DNA from: an uncultured Pseudomonadales bacterium
Lineage (GTDB): Bacteria > Pseudomonadota > Gammaproteobacteria > Pseudomonadales > Azotimanducaceae
Length of the DNA: 64,000 nucleotides
NCBI GenBank assembly: GCA_951813295.1
Contig: CATOTI010000002.1
Span: forward strand, 2,862,522 to 2,926,521
Direction of reading: 5' to 3'
Below the pieces are notes generated by a model. That model worked only from the letters and a program-made list of their open reading frames with translations. It did not search any database and had not been told where the DNA came from. Shown piece by piece: positions 18,195 to 26,813 of this stretch. Position 1 is the first letter of the stretch; each line of letters starts with the position of its first letter. The position numbers were made by a program, and so were the translations under genes.

Positions 18195-18896
18195 TTGAAG
18201 ACGCAGCTCCTCCTGCCGTTCGCGAGCCGACCACGATCGACTTTCGATCGCTTCATCCAAGGGGATAACGGGGAATTGGTGGCGCGCCTGGCGGCCGTCG
18301 CAGCGGCATCCGAAGAATCGTTTTCGTGTTTCTGGATCTATGGCGGCGCAAGCGTGGGCAAGACCCATCTGCTGCAGGCGATGTGCCACGTTCGCTCGAA
18401 GGACTACCAGCTTCGTGACGTCGCCTATCTACCGGCGACGGAGCTCGATCCGGAAGCGCTCGAACTCGATAGCTACGGAGCTTACGACCTGGTACTCGTC
18501 GACGATGTGGATGCCTGGATCGGCCATGCGCCGGCTGAACGAGCCCTGATCGGGCTTTACAACGACCTCAGACATCGCGATGCGGCACTCATCGCCACGG
18601 CAAGAAGCTCACCGACCCGCGCCGCGTTCCATCTCGAGGACTGTGCGTCACGAATGCGGGCTGCGCTGTGCTACGAACTGAAGCCGCTCGAAGACGAGCA
18701 CAAAGTCGAGTGGCTCGTACAGATGGCCGAAGACCGAGGGGTCGCGCTCGCGCCGAACGTGAGTGAGTTTCTGCTCAATCGAATGAGTCGGGACATGGCG
18801 AGCCTCGAACGGGTGATCGGCCGGCTGTTCGAGGCGGCCGCGCAGGAACAACGTTTGCTCACCGTTCCTTTCGTTCGATCGGCATTGAACATCTGA
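18195..18896 (+). CDS. hda: DnaA regulatory inactivator Hda
   Basis: AAA+ protein of 233 residues that, bound to the sliding clamp, triggers DnaA-ATP hydrolysis and prevents re-initiation. The N-terminal clamp-binding motif is QLLLPF (residues 4-9). Walker A is YGGASVGKTHLLQA, Walker B LVLVDDVDAW, and the Box VII-like SRMRAAL and sensor 2 region follow. The start is TTG at 18195 (GGAAG upstream); no better in-frame codon exists and the clamp motif then falls at its normal place. The stop overlaps the murG start (TGATG). Confidence 0.93.
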   Translation: MKTQLLLPFASRPRSTFDRFIQGDNGELVARLAAVAAASEESFSCFWIYGGASVGKTHLLQAMCHVRSKDYQLRDVAYLPATELDPEALELDSYGAYDLVLVDDVDAWIGHAPAERALIGLYNDLRHRDAALIATARSSPTRAAFHLEDCASRMRAALCYELKPLEDEHKVEWLVQMAEDRGVALAPNVSEFLLNRMSRDMASLERVIGRLFEAAAQEQRLLTVPFVRSALNI

Positions 18897-19957
18897 TGTT
18901 CGAGCGAGTGGTCGTGACGGGCGGTGGATCGGCGGGTCACGTGATCCCGACGATCCCCGTGATCGAAGCGCTGCAGCAGCGTGGGGTCGAGATCCATTTC
19001 ATCGGTTCGAACTCGGGCCTCGAGGAACGGCTGGTCGCTCCGCTCGGCGTCACCTACCACGGTGTTTCGACCGGCAAGTTACGACGCTACATCTCGTTGC
19101 AGAACATCGTCGACCTCGGCCGGATTCCGCTCGGTGTACTCGAAGCGTGGCGCTTGATCGGGCGAATCAAGCCCGATGTCGTTTTCTCCAAGGGCGGCTT
19201 CGTGTGCTTTCCGGCGGCGGTGGCCGGCTCGCTTCGTGGTGTGCCGGTGGTTGGTCACGAATCCGATCTCACGCCGGGACTCGCGACGCGCCTGACTAAA
19301 CCGTTCGTGAAGATGGTCTGTACGACGTTTGCCGATACGCGCGTGAGCGGCGTTGCCACCAAAGTCACGGGGACGCCGATCCGCGCCGAGCTGAGCGCAG
19401 GGTGTCGCTCCGCCGCGATGACGCGATTCGGCTTCGACGGCGCAAAACCGGTGCTGCTGATCGTTGGTGGGAGTCTGGGCGCGACGGCAATCAATTCGAC
19501 TGTGGTCGACGCGCTCGATCTCCTCACGGCGTCGTTCGACGTGATCCACGTTTGTGGTGAAGGCAAGTTCGATCCGCGCGGTGAGCGCAAGCGGGGCTAC
19601 GTCCAGCGCGAGTTCTTTGCATCGGACTGGGGAGACGTGATCGCAGCTGCCGATGTCATCGTCTCACGCGCAGGTGCGGGCTCGCTCTACGAATGGATCG
19701 CGCTCGGCAAGCCGCACGTATTGATTCCTCTACCGGTCGAAGTCAGCCGCGGTGACCAGGTAGAGAACGCCCGCTTTGCCGAAGCACGTGGGATTTCTCA
19801 CGTCCTGCCGCAGGAGGAACTCAGTCCGGAGACGTTGTTGCGCGCGATCGATCATGTCCGGACCCGCACTGCCGCGTACCAGGAGGCGATGGCGCGACAT
19901 CGCGTCGACGACACGGTCGGGTCCATCATCGCCGCGCTGGAAGAGGCGATTACCTAG
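18896..19957 (+). CDS. murG: MurG-type UDP-GlcNAc:undecaprenyl-PP-MurNAc-pentapeptide transferase (Bacillus-like subtype)
   Basis: GT28 glycosyltransferase of 353 residues that would convert lipid I to lipid II on the inner face of the membrane. The glycine loops GGGSAGHVIP (residues 9-18) and GGSLGATAIN, the SGKLRRY-type segment (STGKLRRYI), FSKGGFV, and the C-terminal donor-site SRAGAGSLYEW and PLPVEVSRGDQVENA are all present. HESDLTPGLATRLTKPF is the form I associate with Bacillus and clostridial MurG, whereas E. coli and Pseudomonas have HEQN-x-IAG-x-TN. It lies outside a dcw cluster and is coupled to hda. It may be a second MurG or the only one; its exact acceptor is not proven by sequence. 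Confidence 0.82.
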   Translation: MFERVVVTGGGSAGHVIPTIPVIEALQQRGVEIHFIGSNSGLEERLVAPLGVTYHGVSTGKLRRYISLQNIVDLGRIPLGVLEAWRLIGRIKPDVVFSKGGFVCFPAAVAGSLRGVPVVGHESDLTPGLATRLTKPFVKMVCTTFADTRVSGVATKVTGTPIRAELSAGCRSAAMTRFGFDGAKPVLLIVGGSLGATAINSTVVDALDLLTASFDVIHVCGEGKFDPRGERKRGYVQREFFASDWGDVIAAADVIVSRAGAGSLYEWIALGKPHVLIPLPVEVSRGDQVENARFAEARGISHVLPQEELSPETLLRAIDHVRTRTAAYQEAMARHRVDDTVGSIIAALEEAIT

Positions 19958-21654
19958 CCCGATCTCGGCCGCGTGAAGGGATTCGGTCGGCGTCGCTGAC
20001 GCTCGTCGAATCGCGCGGGGTCGATCAGCGTGAGGAGATCGCTCGTCCCCGGCGCGAGTTCGCCGGCAATCCGGCTTGCGACGCACTCGGCGCAGAACGG
20101 TGCGGTCGTCGTGCCGTGGGATCCGTGCGCGAGATTGAGCCATCGAATGCCGTGCCGACCGACCACCGGAATTCGGTCGCTCGAGACCGCGCGCTCCGCC
20201 CGAAAACTCGCCATTGGCGTCGGCTCGATGTTCGGGAACAAGGCTGTGTAGCGCTCGCGATTGGCGGTCGTTGCGCGATCCGCAGCCCAGGGCTGGTACT
20301 CGTACGTCGCCCCTACCCAGATTTCGTCGGCTGCCGCGGGGATCATCGACCCGCGTCCAACGATCGGGATCCGCGGCACGAGTGGTGTCCGGAATCGGTC
20401 GAGCTGGCCACCGATACGGGTGACTTCTGCGCTCGATGTGGACGGCAGGTGGAATCCCGTGGCCCACACTTCAACGATGTCTTTCGCGCTCGAGTGGCTT
20501 GAGACGTGGAGATCGCCGATGACAGTGCGGGTCAGGCGGAGCAGGTCGGCGATGCCCGCGTCGGTGAACAACAGACCCGGAAAAGCGAATGGATCGATGC
20601 CGGCGAGTTCGGCCACCTCGTCGGCCTCGATCCAACGAAGTGCCGGGTTCTGTCCGGCGAGGTCCGCGAGCGTTTCGAGCGGTTGATTGTCGCTCGGTAG
20701 CTGGATGACGGGAGTCGCGGAGAAACCGGTCATCGGTTTGAGGCGGGCGATCGAATAGAGGCCGGCGTGCAGGCGAAAAGCGGACTCGGCCGATTCCCCG
20801 CGCATGAGGCGGCCATGAACGACGGCCGCCGGGACTGCTGATGCGTGTGGTCGAGCCGAAGCATCGTCCACGAGTTCGATGTCGATGCCTTTTTGGTGCA
20901 ATGCCCTGGCCGTGGTCACGCCCGCCAACCCGGCGCCCCTGACCCGTACGCGGCGGGGTGCTTGGAACGTTCGTCCGGCGCGGCTGTACCAGCCGAGCGT
21001 CGAATGACGCTTGATCGGCGTCTGATCGATACGTTCGACACGAAATCCCGCGTTTGTGAGCCGCCGCCGAACGTTGCCGGCGGCGGTGAACGTCGTGACG
21101 CTGGCGCCGGCCGCCGAGCATTCGCCGATCGCTTCGATCACCGACGCGCTCCACATCGCCGGGTTCTTGGTCGGCGCGAATCCGTCGAGGAACCAGGCAT
21201 CGACGCCAACTTCGTGCTGGCGTCGGATGTCCTCCAGTCCGTCCTCGACATCTCCGATCCAGACAGACAGCTGCACGCGGTTGTCGTCGAAATGACGCCG
21301 ATGCCAGCCGGCGACGGGTGGCGGGTAATCGTTGATGAGCTGCGCTTTGATCGAAGATTCGAAGGGCGCCAGCGCATCGATGAGATCGGTCTTCGAGAGC
21401 GGGTGCTTTTCGACGGAAATGAAATGCAGCGGGTTTCTCGTCACCGCGCACGCGTGGAGGAAGTTTGCGCCGCTGCCGAATCCGAGTTCGCCGATGGTGA
21501 ATCGCTTGGATTCCCGCGCACGGCGCTCGATCGCCGCGGGTGCGAAGAACATCCGGTCGATCCCGGTGGTGCCGGTGTGATCGAAATAGACGTCGTCGAA
21601 CTCGATCGAGCGGGGCGGGTGTTCGTTTCTCGAGAGCCTCGCCGGCTCGATCAT
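19954..21654 (-). CDS. mnmC: Bifunctional tRNA mnm5s2U biosynthesis protein MnmC
   Basis: Completes wobble-uridine modification: the C-terminal FAD domain removes the carboxymethyl group of cmnm5s2U34 and the N-terminal methyltransferase then makes mnm5s2U. 566 residues. The N-terminal domain shows FDDVYFDHTG, GELGFGSGANFL (SAM loop, residues about 55-66) and WFLDGFAPTKNP-MW. The FAD domain starts near residue 242 with RGAGLAGVTTARAL and ends with LAHGSHGTTTAPFCAE. It is somewhat shorter than the E. coli 668 residues. The stop codon overlaps the convergent murG stop within one CTAG. Confidence 0.92.
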   Translation of the reverse strand: MIEPARLSRNEHPPRSIEFDDVYFDHTGTTGIDRMFFAPAAIERRARESKRFTIGELGFGSGANFLHACAVTRNPLHFISVEKHPLSKTDLIDALAPFESSIKAQLINDYPPPVAGWHRRHFDDNRVQLSVWIGDVEDGLEDIRRQHEVGVDAWFLDGFAPTKNPAMWSASVIEAIGECSAAGASVTTFTAAGNVRRRLTNAGFRVERIDQTPIKRHSTLGWYSRAGRTFQAPRRVRVRGAGLAGVTTARALHQKGIDIELVDDASARPHASAVPAAVVHGRLMRGESAESAFRLHAGLYSIARLKPMTGFSATPVIQLPSDNQPLETLADLAGQNPALRWIEADEVAELAGIDPFAFPGLLFTDAGIADLLRLTRTVIGDLHVSSHSSAKDIVEVWATGFHLPSTSSAEVTRIGGQLDRFRTPLVPRIPIVGRGSMIPAAADEIWVGATYEYQPWAADRATTANRERYTALFPNIEPTPMASFRAERAVSSDRIPVVGRHGIRWLNLAHGSHGTTTAPFCAECVASRIAGELAPGTSDLLTLIDPARFDERQRRRPNPFTRPRSG

Positions 21655-21681
21655 GGTGAACCGGCGGCGCCGGCTCGAGGA

Positions 21682-22518
21682 CTATTCGTCTGCGGCATCG
21701 GTCGCGATCGGGCGGCTCGCGTCCTGCACCCACTCGCTCCAGGAGCCCGGATAGAGAGCGGGTTCCGGATGACCCGCCATCAGCATCGCGACGATGTTGT
21801 GGGTCGCTGTGACGCCGGACCCGCAGTAGCTCACGACGTTGCGTCCCTCGAGGTCGGCGAATCGGCTGCCGTCCCGCTTGAACGTGCCCTCGGGGGTGAG
21901 ATTGTCCGAGCACGGGTAGGAGTGCGCGCCGGGGATGTGGCCCGCGACGGGGTCGATCGGCTCCTCGTGTCCGAGGAAGCGGGCCGTCGCCCGCGCATCG
22001 ATCAAGGTGAGGTCCGAGGCGGCCAGAAGGTCGTTTGCCTCGACGACACGCGTCAGCGGCTCACTGGCTTCGAAAAGCGTTGCGGAAACGTTTGGTTCAT
22101 CGCGTTCGAGGGTGGCGCCGGTGGCCGTGAATGCCTGTACACCGCCGTCGAGAACCGCGACTCGCGAGATGCCGAGCCAACGCGTGAGCCACCAGAAGCG
22201 GCTGGCGAACATTCCGCCGGCATCGTCGTAGGCAACGAGCGTCGACGACGTCTCGATTCCCCAGCGCCGGAAGGCCGCGATGAGATCCTCACGCTCGGGT
22301 AGCGGGTGGCGACCCCGCTGTCCTGGCGCGCCCGCGAGATCGTGATCGAGATCGGCGAATCGGGCGGTCGGGATATGACCTTCGTCGTAGGCGCGGCGGC
22401 CGTATTGCGGGTCGGTGAGTGCATGACGGCAGTCGAAGACAAGCCAAGACCCGTCGAGGCGCTGCGCGAGGGCATCGGCCGTGACGATAGGGCCGAATTC
22501 GTCGGCGACGGTAGACAT
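21682..22518 (-). CDS. sseA: 3-mercaptopyruvate/thiosulfate sulfurtransferase (tandem rhodanese)
   Basis: 278 residues made of two rhodanese domains. The N-terminal inactive one begins with VFDCRHALTDP and includes YDDAGGMFASRFWW; the C-terminal catalytic one has DARATARFLG and the active-site loop CGSGVTATHN (Cys near residue 239). CGSGVTA-type loops occur in both SseA and thiosulfate sulfurtransferases, so the donor is not certain. The ATG at 22518 with GGAAG upstream is used; the frame stays open upstream but that part is not family-like. It lies 27 bases upstream of mnmC and may be co-transcribed with it, which would be sensible for tRNA thiolation chemistry. Confidence 0.88.
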   Translation of the reverse strand: MSTVADEFGPIVTADALAQRLDGSWLVFDCRHALTDPQYGRRAYDEGHIPTARFADLDHDLAGAPGQRGRHPLPEREDLIAAFRRWGIETSSTLVAYDDAGGMFASRFWWLTRWLGISRVAVLDGGVQAFTATGATLERDEPNVSATLFEASEPLTRVVEANDLLAASDLTLIDARATARFLGHEEPIDPVAGHIPGAHSYPCSDNLTPEGTFKRDGSRFADLEGRNVVSYCGSGVTATHNIVAMLMAGHPEPALYPGSWSEWVQDASRPIATDAADE

Positions 22519-22678
22519 AGGGCTACTTCCAGGGGTTGTTTCGGGGCCTCGGTAAGTGCGCTTTTTGAGCGTTTTCGCGGCCGTCGGACGGTTTATTCGA
22601 GACGCCTTCCGAGCGCAAGTGGTATTTGTGTATCGGTGACGGCAGAATCGCGCGTTCAAACACCCTAGAGCACCCATT

Positions 22679-23881
22679 TTGACGGACTTTTTGCTGCAGA
22701 TTTGGTACGGGTTGATCGGTCTGTCGATCCCCACGGCCATCGTCTACACGCTGGTCACCACACATATTACGATCGTGTCCGTTACGGTCTATCTACACCG
22801 CCACGCGGCGCACCGCGCGCTCGAACTCCATCCGGCACTCGCGAACTTCTTCCGCACATGGCTCTGGATCATGACGGGCATGCGCACCCAAGAATGGGTC
22901 GCGATTCATCGCAAGCACCATGCGTTGTGCGAAACGCCGGAAGATCCGCACAGCCCGAAGGTCGTCGGACTTTCCGAGATTCTCTTTCGCGGCGTGGAGC
23001 ATTACCGCGTCGGGATCACGCCCGAGACCCTCGACAGATACGGCAAAGGCACGCCGGACGACTGGATGGAGCGCCACCTCTTCAGCCGTACGACGGCCGG
23101 GTTCTATGGCCTGTTGGCCGTCAACGTGCTGCTGTTCGGTGCGGTCGGCGTTGCCGTGTGGGCGATCCAGATGCTCTGGATCCCCTTCTTCGCGGCCGGT
23201 GTGATCAACGGTATCGGCCACGCGATTGGCTACCGCAACTTCGAGATTCCTGACGCAGCGACCAACATCGTGCCGTGGGGCATCCTCATCGGCGGTGAAG
23301 AACTGCACAACAACCACCACACATATCCGAATTCGGCGAAGCTCTCGGTCAAGCCATGGGAATTCGATGCGGGTTGGGCCTGGATCAAGCTCTTCAGCGT
23401 CTTCGGCCTCGCCAAGCCGCTATCGGTCGGTCCCGTGGTCGAACGGGTCGAAGGCAAGACGACGATCGACATGGACACCGTCTGGGGCGTGCTGAACGAT
23501 CGATTCCGGGTCATGTCCGACTACGCCGAAAACGTCGTCAAGCCGCTTGCCGAGGCCGAGATGGCGAAAGCGGATCGCGCCAGGCGCGGGGCGATCAAGC
23601 GCGCAAAAGCGCTCTTATGCCGTGAGGACAAGTGGGTCGGCGAACGTGAACGTGACGATATCCGCGCGATCACCGAGTCGAGCCCGGCGCTCGCCACCAT
23701 CTATGAAAAACGCCTGGAGCTCACCGCCTTGTGGGCCCGGCGCGGCGGCAGCGGAGACGAACTCTTACGTGCGTTCAAGTCGTGGTGCACCGAGGCCGAA
23801 GAAAGCGGCATCAACGTCCTGCGAGACTTCGTGTCCCACTTGAAGTCGTACACGGTACCGCTCTCCGCGCAGCGCGCTTAG
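22679..23881 (+). CDS. Acyl-lipid/acyl-CoA fatty acid desaturase (DesA/DesB-like)
   Basis: Membrane di-iron desaturase of 400 residues that introduces a cis double bond into acyl chains. Three histidine boxes are clear: HRHAAH (residues 41-46), HRKHH (80-84) and HNNHH near 217-221, among four hydrophobic segments. The start is TTG at 22679 after TAGAG; no ATG exists at this end. Beyond about residue 255 comes a 140-residue charged, helical tail ending WCTEAEESGINVLRDFVSHL, also present in long Pseudomonas-type desaturases. The 160-base gap with divergent sseA probably contains both promoters, but no boxes stand out. Confidence 0.9.
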   Translation: MTDFLLQIWYGLIGLSIPTAIVYTLVTTHITIVSVTVYLHRHAAHRALELHPALANFFRTWLWIMTGMRTQEWVAIHRKHHALCETPEDPHSPKVVGLSEILFRGVEHYRVGITPETLDRYGKGTPDDWMERHLFSRTTAGFYGLLAVNVLLFGAVGVAVWAIQMLWIPFFAAGVINGIGHAIGYRNFEIPDAATNIVPWGILIGGEELHNNHHTYPNSAKLSVKPWEFDAGWAWIKLFSVFGLAKPLSVGPVVERVEGKTTIDMDTVWGVLNDRFRVMSDYAENVVKPLAEAEMAKADRARRGAIKRAKALLCREDKWVGERERDDIRAITESSPALATIYEKRLELTALWARRGGSGDELLRAFKSWCTEAEESGINVLRDFVSHLKSYTVPLSAQRA

Positions 23882-24065
23882 CCGGATCGTCGCGCCGCTC
23901 TCTGCGGTGCGACGAAACGCCGTCCCGGGACGTTCCGAACTGAGAGCGGGCGTCCGACACGAGCCCGAGAAAGCCGATGGATCGATCCTGCTATTGGCTC
24001 GATCCGTTAAGCGTGCTCGACGCTCCGGGTGGCGACGAACGATCGCGCCACCGTATCGATGCCGG
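23882..24065. other. Intergenic gap between convergent desaturase and argS
   Basis: 184 bases between two convergent stops. I see short inverted segments but no T-tract terminator, no reading frame with family resemblance and no RNA gene. Confidence 0.5.
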
Positions 24066-25760
24066 TCACATGCGATCGACGGTTTCGATCCCCAGTAGCC
24101 CGAGGCCTTGGTGCAACGTCGCCGCGGTCGCCTCACAGAGCGTCAGACGGCTGCCTCGCATCGGCCCGTTTTCCAGAATCGGGCAATGCTCGTAGAAGCG
24201 CATGAACTTAGACGCCACGTCGTAGAGATAACCACACAGGAAATGGGGCATGGCCGATTCGGCGACGTGCTCGAGCGTTTCCTGAAAGCGCGCGAGGGCG
24301 AGACCGAGATCGTGCTCGTAGGGCGTCTCGATCCGCACGTCGCCGTTGCGCTCCTCGCGCGTCACGGCGCCACGGAGGAACAGACTCTGAATCCGCGCGT
24401 ACGCGTATTGCAGGTAGGGCGCCGTATTGCCCTCGAGCGATAGCATCGAGTCCCAGTCGAAGACGTAGTCATTGGTGCGGTTCTTGGAGAGATCGGCGTA
24501 TTTGACCGCGCCGATCCCTACGATCTGCGCGACACGATCACGTTCCGTGGCCGACAGGCCCGGATTCTTGCTTGCGACGACCTCACGCGCTCGATCGACG
24601 GCTTCGCTGAGAAGCTCGGTGAGACGCATGATGTTGCCCTGTCGCGTTGCGAAGGGCTTGCCGCCCGGTGCCAGCATCACACCGAACGGGTGATGCTCGA
24701 GCGAAGCATCGCCCGAAAACCCGGCGCGCTCGGAGAGGGCGAACAGTTGTTTGAAGTGGAAACTCTGTCGGGCGTCGACGATGTAGAGCACCCGGTCGGC
24801 ACGTAGCGTTCCAACCCGATAGCGAACCGCCGCGAGATCGGTGGAGTGATAGAGGTACGCGCCATCCGACTTCTTGACGATGATCGGCGTGATGTTGCCG
24901 TCCTTGCCGCGGAACTCGTCGAGGAAGACGCACAAGGCGCCCTCGGATTCCTCCAGGAGCCCCTGTTGGTCTAGATCCGCTACGACGTTGTCGAGGTCCT
25001 CGTTGTAAGCACTCTCGCCGTGCACGTGTTCGGGTCGAAGACTCACGCCGAGGAGGTCGTAAATCTCCTGACAGTGCGACATCGACGCCTCGATGTAGCG
25101 GCGCCACAGATCGAGTGTCGCCTCGTCGCCGCTTTGCAGGGCAACGACGACGGCCCGGGCGCGATCGGCAAAATCGGGCTCATCCTTGAAGCGTCGACTC
25201 GCTTCCCGATAGAAACGCTCGAGATCGCGAAGTTCCTCGCTCGCCTCCGCGCCGACGTCCTTCAGGTGGGCGACGAGAATGCCGAACCCCGTCCCCCAAT
25301 CGCCGACGTGATTCTGACGTAGCACGGTGTAGTCGAGGCCTTCGAGCGTTCTCGCGACGGCGTCACCGATGATCGTGCTGCGCAGATGACCCACGTGCAT
25401 TTCTTTGGCGAGGTTCGGATGCGAGTAGTCGATGACGACCCGCTGCCCCTGCCCCGTGGCATCGATCGCGCCGGCCAGGGCGGCGTTCTCGATCCAGCGA
25501 TCACTGATCGTGAGGCTCACGAATCCGGGACCCGTGACCTCGGCGCGCTCGACGATATCGGAAAGCTCCGCGAGGTCGATGATCTTCTGAGCCAGTTCGC
25601 GCGGCTGCATCTTCAGGCGCTTCGCGGCTGCCATGGCGCCGTTGGCCTGATAGTCACCGAACTCCGGTCGTGCAGCCGGCCCGACAATGGGTTCGCCATC
25701 GGCACCCGCAGCACGTAGCGCGGCGGTGAGCCGTTCGTTCAGAAGGGCACGTAGGTTCAT
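24066..25760 (-). CDS. argS: Arginyl-tRNA synthetase
   Basis: Class I synthetase of 564 residues that activates arginine only in the presence of tRNA. The N-terminal Add-1 domain (residues 1-100, RPEFGDYQANGAM) binds the tRNA elbow. The HIGH motif lies in SHPNLAKEMHVGHLRS near residue 122, and FATRQGNIMRL stands for the degenerate KMSKS loop. The C-terminal DALR anticodon-binding domain ends with the usual GLGLLGIETVDRM. The ATG at 25760 is the natural start. The cold-shock gene is upstream on the same strand with a 42-base gap. Confidence 0.97.
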   Translation of the reverse strand: MNLRALLNERLTAALRAAGADGEPIVGPAARPEFGDYQANGAMAAAKRLKMQPRELAQKIIDLAELSDIVERAEVTGPGFVSLTISDRWIENAALAGAIDATGQGQRVVIDYSHPNLAKEMHVGHLRSTIIGDAVARTLEGLDYTVLRQNHVGDWGTGFGILVAHLKDVGAEASEELRDLERFYREASRRFKDEPDFADRARAVVVALQSGDEATLDLWRRYIEASMSHCQEIYDLLGVSLRPEHVHGESAYNEDLDNVVADLDQQGLLEESEGALCVFLDEFRGKDGNITPIIVKKSDGAYLYHSTDLAAVRYRVGTLRADRVLYIVDARQSFHFKQLFALSERAGFSGDASLEHHPFGVMLAPGGKPFATRQGNIMRLTELLSEAVDRAREVVASKNPGLSATERDRVAQIVGIGAVKYADLSKNRTNDYVFDWDSMLSLEGNTAPYLQYAYARIQSLFLRGAVTREERNGDVRIETPYEHDLGLALARFQETLEHVAESAMPHFLCGYLYDVASKFMRFYEHCPILENGPMRGSRLTLCEATAATLHQGLGLLGIETVDRM

Positions 25761-25802
25761 GTCGTTTGTCTCGTTCGCGACGCAGCGCCGCGATCGTTTG
25801 GG

Positions 25803-26243
25803 TTAGGCGACGGTGACGTCTTCCGCCTGCCATCCTTTGTCGCGCTCGACCGCGACGAATTCGACCGTCTGACCATCTTTCAGGCTCGGCCGCCGGTCAT
25901 CGTCGTTCTGGATAGACCGGTAGTGAACGAAGATCTCGTCGCCGTCATCGCGCACGATGAAGCCGAATCCCTTCGTCCGGTTGAACCATTTCACGGTGCC
26001 GACCTCCCGGTCACCGTCGACGACGGCGACAGCCCGGCGCTCGGCGGGTTCGCTCATGACGTGATCCTCGGATACCCCCGTGCGCCGATCGACTCGTAGC
26101 GTCACGAGCGCCGTCACGACGGACGCGAGCGTAAAGAGGGCAAGGAGTCCCAGCCGGTTGTCGGTCAACAAGCGGGCGTAGATTTCCATGGAAATGCCAC
26201 CGAGAAGCAAAGCCACGGCAACGGCGGAGAGGATTGTTTTCAT
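25803..26243 (-). CDS. Membrane-anchored cold-shock domain protein
   Basis: 146 residues: two hydrophobic helices (about residues 3-20 and 29-48), a 25-residue polar linker, then a cold-shock domain with RNP1 KGFGFI and RNP2 EIFVHY in its C-terminal half. Single-stranded nucleic acid binding at the membrane is inferred. The ATG at 26243 gives a clean start at the first helix; the Shine-Dalgarno is weak. It lies upstream of argS and about 70 bases downstream of a good -10 box. Most cold-shock proteins are soluble and about 70 residues long; the known CSD-DUF1294 membrane proteins have the reverse order. Confidence 0.85.
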   Translation of the reverse strand: MKTILSAVAVALLLGGISMEIYARLLTDNRLGLLALFTLASVVTALVTLRVDRRTGVSEDHVMSEPAERRAVAVVDGDREVGTVKWFNRTKGFGFIVRDDGDEIFVHYRSIQNDDDRRPSLKDGQTVEFVAVERDKGWQAEDVTVA

Positions 26244-26320
26244 GAAGTTGGTCGAGATTTGGTCGGTGCAGGCCGTCATCGATGTCGTGACGCAGCCGGC
26301 GGGGTGAAAAATCGCGCGGA

Positions 26321-26326
26321 AGTATA
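26321..26326 (-). promoter_or_regulatory. Candidate -10 box for the cold-shock gene
   Basis: TATACT on the minus strand gives a leader of about 70 bases before the ATG at 26243. The -35 position overlaps the GC hairpin at 26342-26360 and does not resemble TTGACA, so strength or regulation is unclear. Confidence 0.4.
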
Positions 26327-26341
26327 GGGTACTTTTTGCTT

Positions 26342-26726
26342 GTGGGGGCGCTGCCCCCACGCCCCCGCCGGATCGGCGCCGAGTCTGAGTTGGCGGATGG
26401 GGGAATCTCGCCGCGCGCGCGAGCCGCTACGCGGCTCGTCGGCAGTTTTTGCGTTGCAAAAACTGCTGAGGCTGCAGGTGGGCTATCGACGCGCGCCGGG
26501 GCCCCGGTGGTGGGCGTGTTCGCCGGAAGGCGTTGTTCGATGTTGAGCGCGATTCGCAGGATGGCTGGGACGCGTTTGCAGGATCCTGCATGCGCTCGAT
26601 GTCCTGGAAAGGATTCGCAGGCTGATCGGTTCGATACGGCCTCTCTAAGGGCAAATTAGTCCTAAAGCCGGCAAACCCCAATTAGCGAAATCGATGACCT
26701 TGAGCCCGGCGCGGCAACGCCGCGCC
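26342..26726. repeat. Hairpin- and palindrome-rich non-coding tract
   Basis: Within a 570-base gene-free gap there are four perfect hairpins, each with a 3-base loop: GTGGGGGC/GCCCCCAC (26342-26360), CGAGCCGC/GCGGCTCG (26420-26438), an 11-base stem GCAGTTTTTGC/GCAAAAACTGC (26442-26466) and GGCGCGGC/GCCGCGCC (26708-26726). Two 12-base palindromes, CCGGGGCCCCGG (26496-26507) and GCAGGATCCTGC (26578-26589), lie between. The section 26630-26690 is AT-rich. No reading frame here resembles a protein family. It looks like a dispersed intergenic repeat or an RNA-structured region, not a gene. Confidence 0.6.
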
Positions 26727-26762
26727 GCAGGGGGGTTCTAGAGGGGACCCGGAGGGTGCCCG

Positions 26763-26787
26763 TAAGAAAAAAGAGCCGGCCTCCAGC
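26763..26787 (-). terminator. Likely terminator of the cyclophilin gene
   Basis: On the minus strand a short stem GCTGG/CCGGC with an AGG loop is followed by TCTTTTTTCTT (the run of A at 26767-26772 on the plus strand). It lies about 27 bases after the cyclophilin stop. The stem is only five base pairs, so moderate confidence. Confidence 0.5.
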
Positions 26788-26813
26788 ACCCGCACGATCG
26801 AAGGTTCAGCCTC

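Noticed and set aside
20471..22302. Very long open frames on both strands around mnmC and sseA (about 480 codons each)
   Set aside because: Their translations are low-complexity and Arg-rich with no family resemblance, and they are shadows of mnmC and sseA.
26336..26681. Open frames of 107 (+) and 84 (-) codons in the hairpin-rich gap
   Set aside because: No Shine-Dalgarno, odd composition, and they run through perfect hairpins; the region is better explained as repeats.
26630..26690. TAAAG-containing sequence near 26.66 kb as a sigma28 or c-di-GMP riboswitch element
   Set aside because: Spacing to a GCCGATAA-like -10 does not fit, and the conserved riboswitch core is missing.
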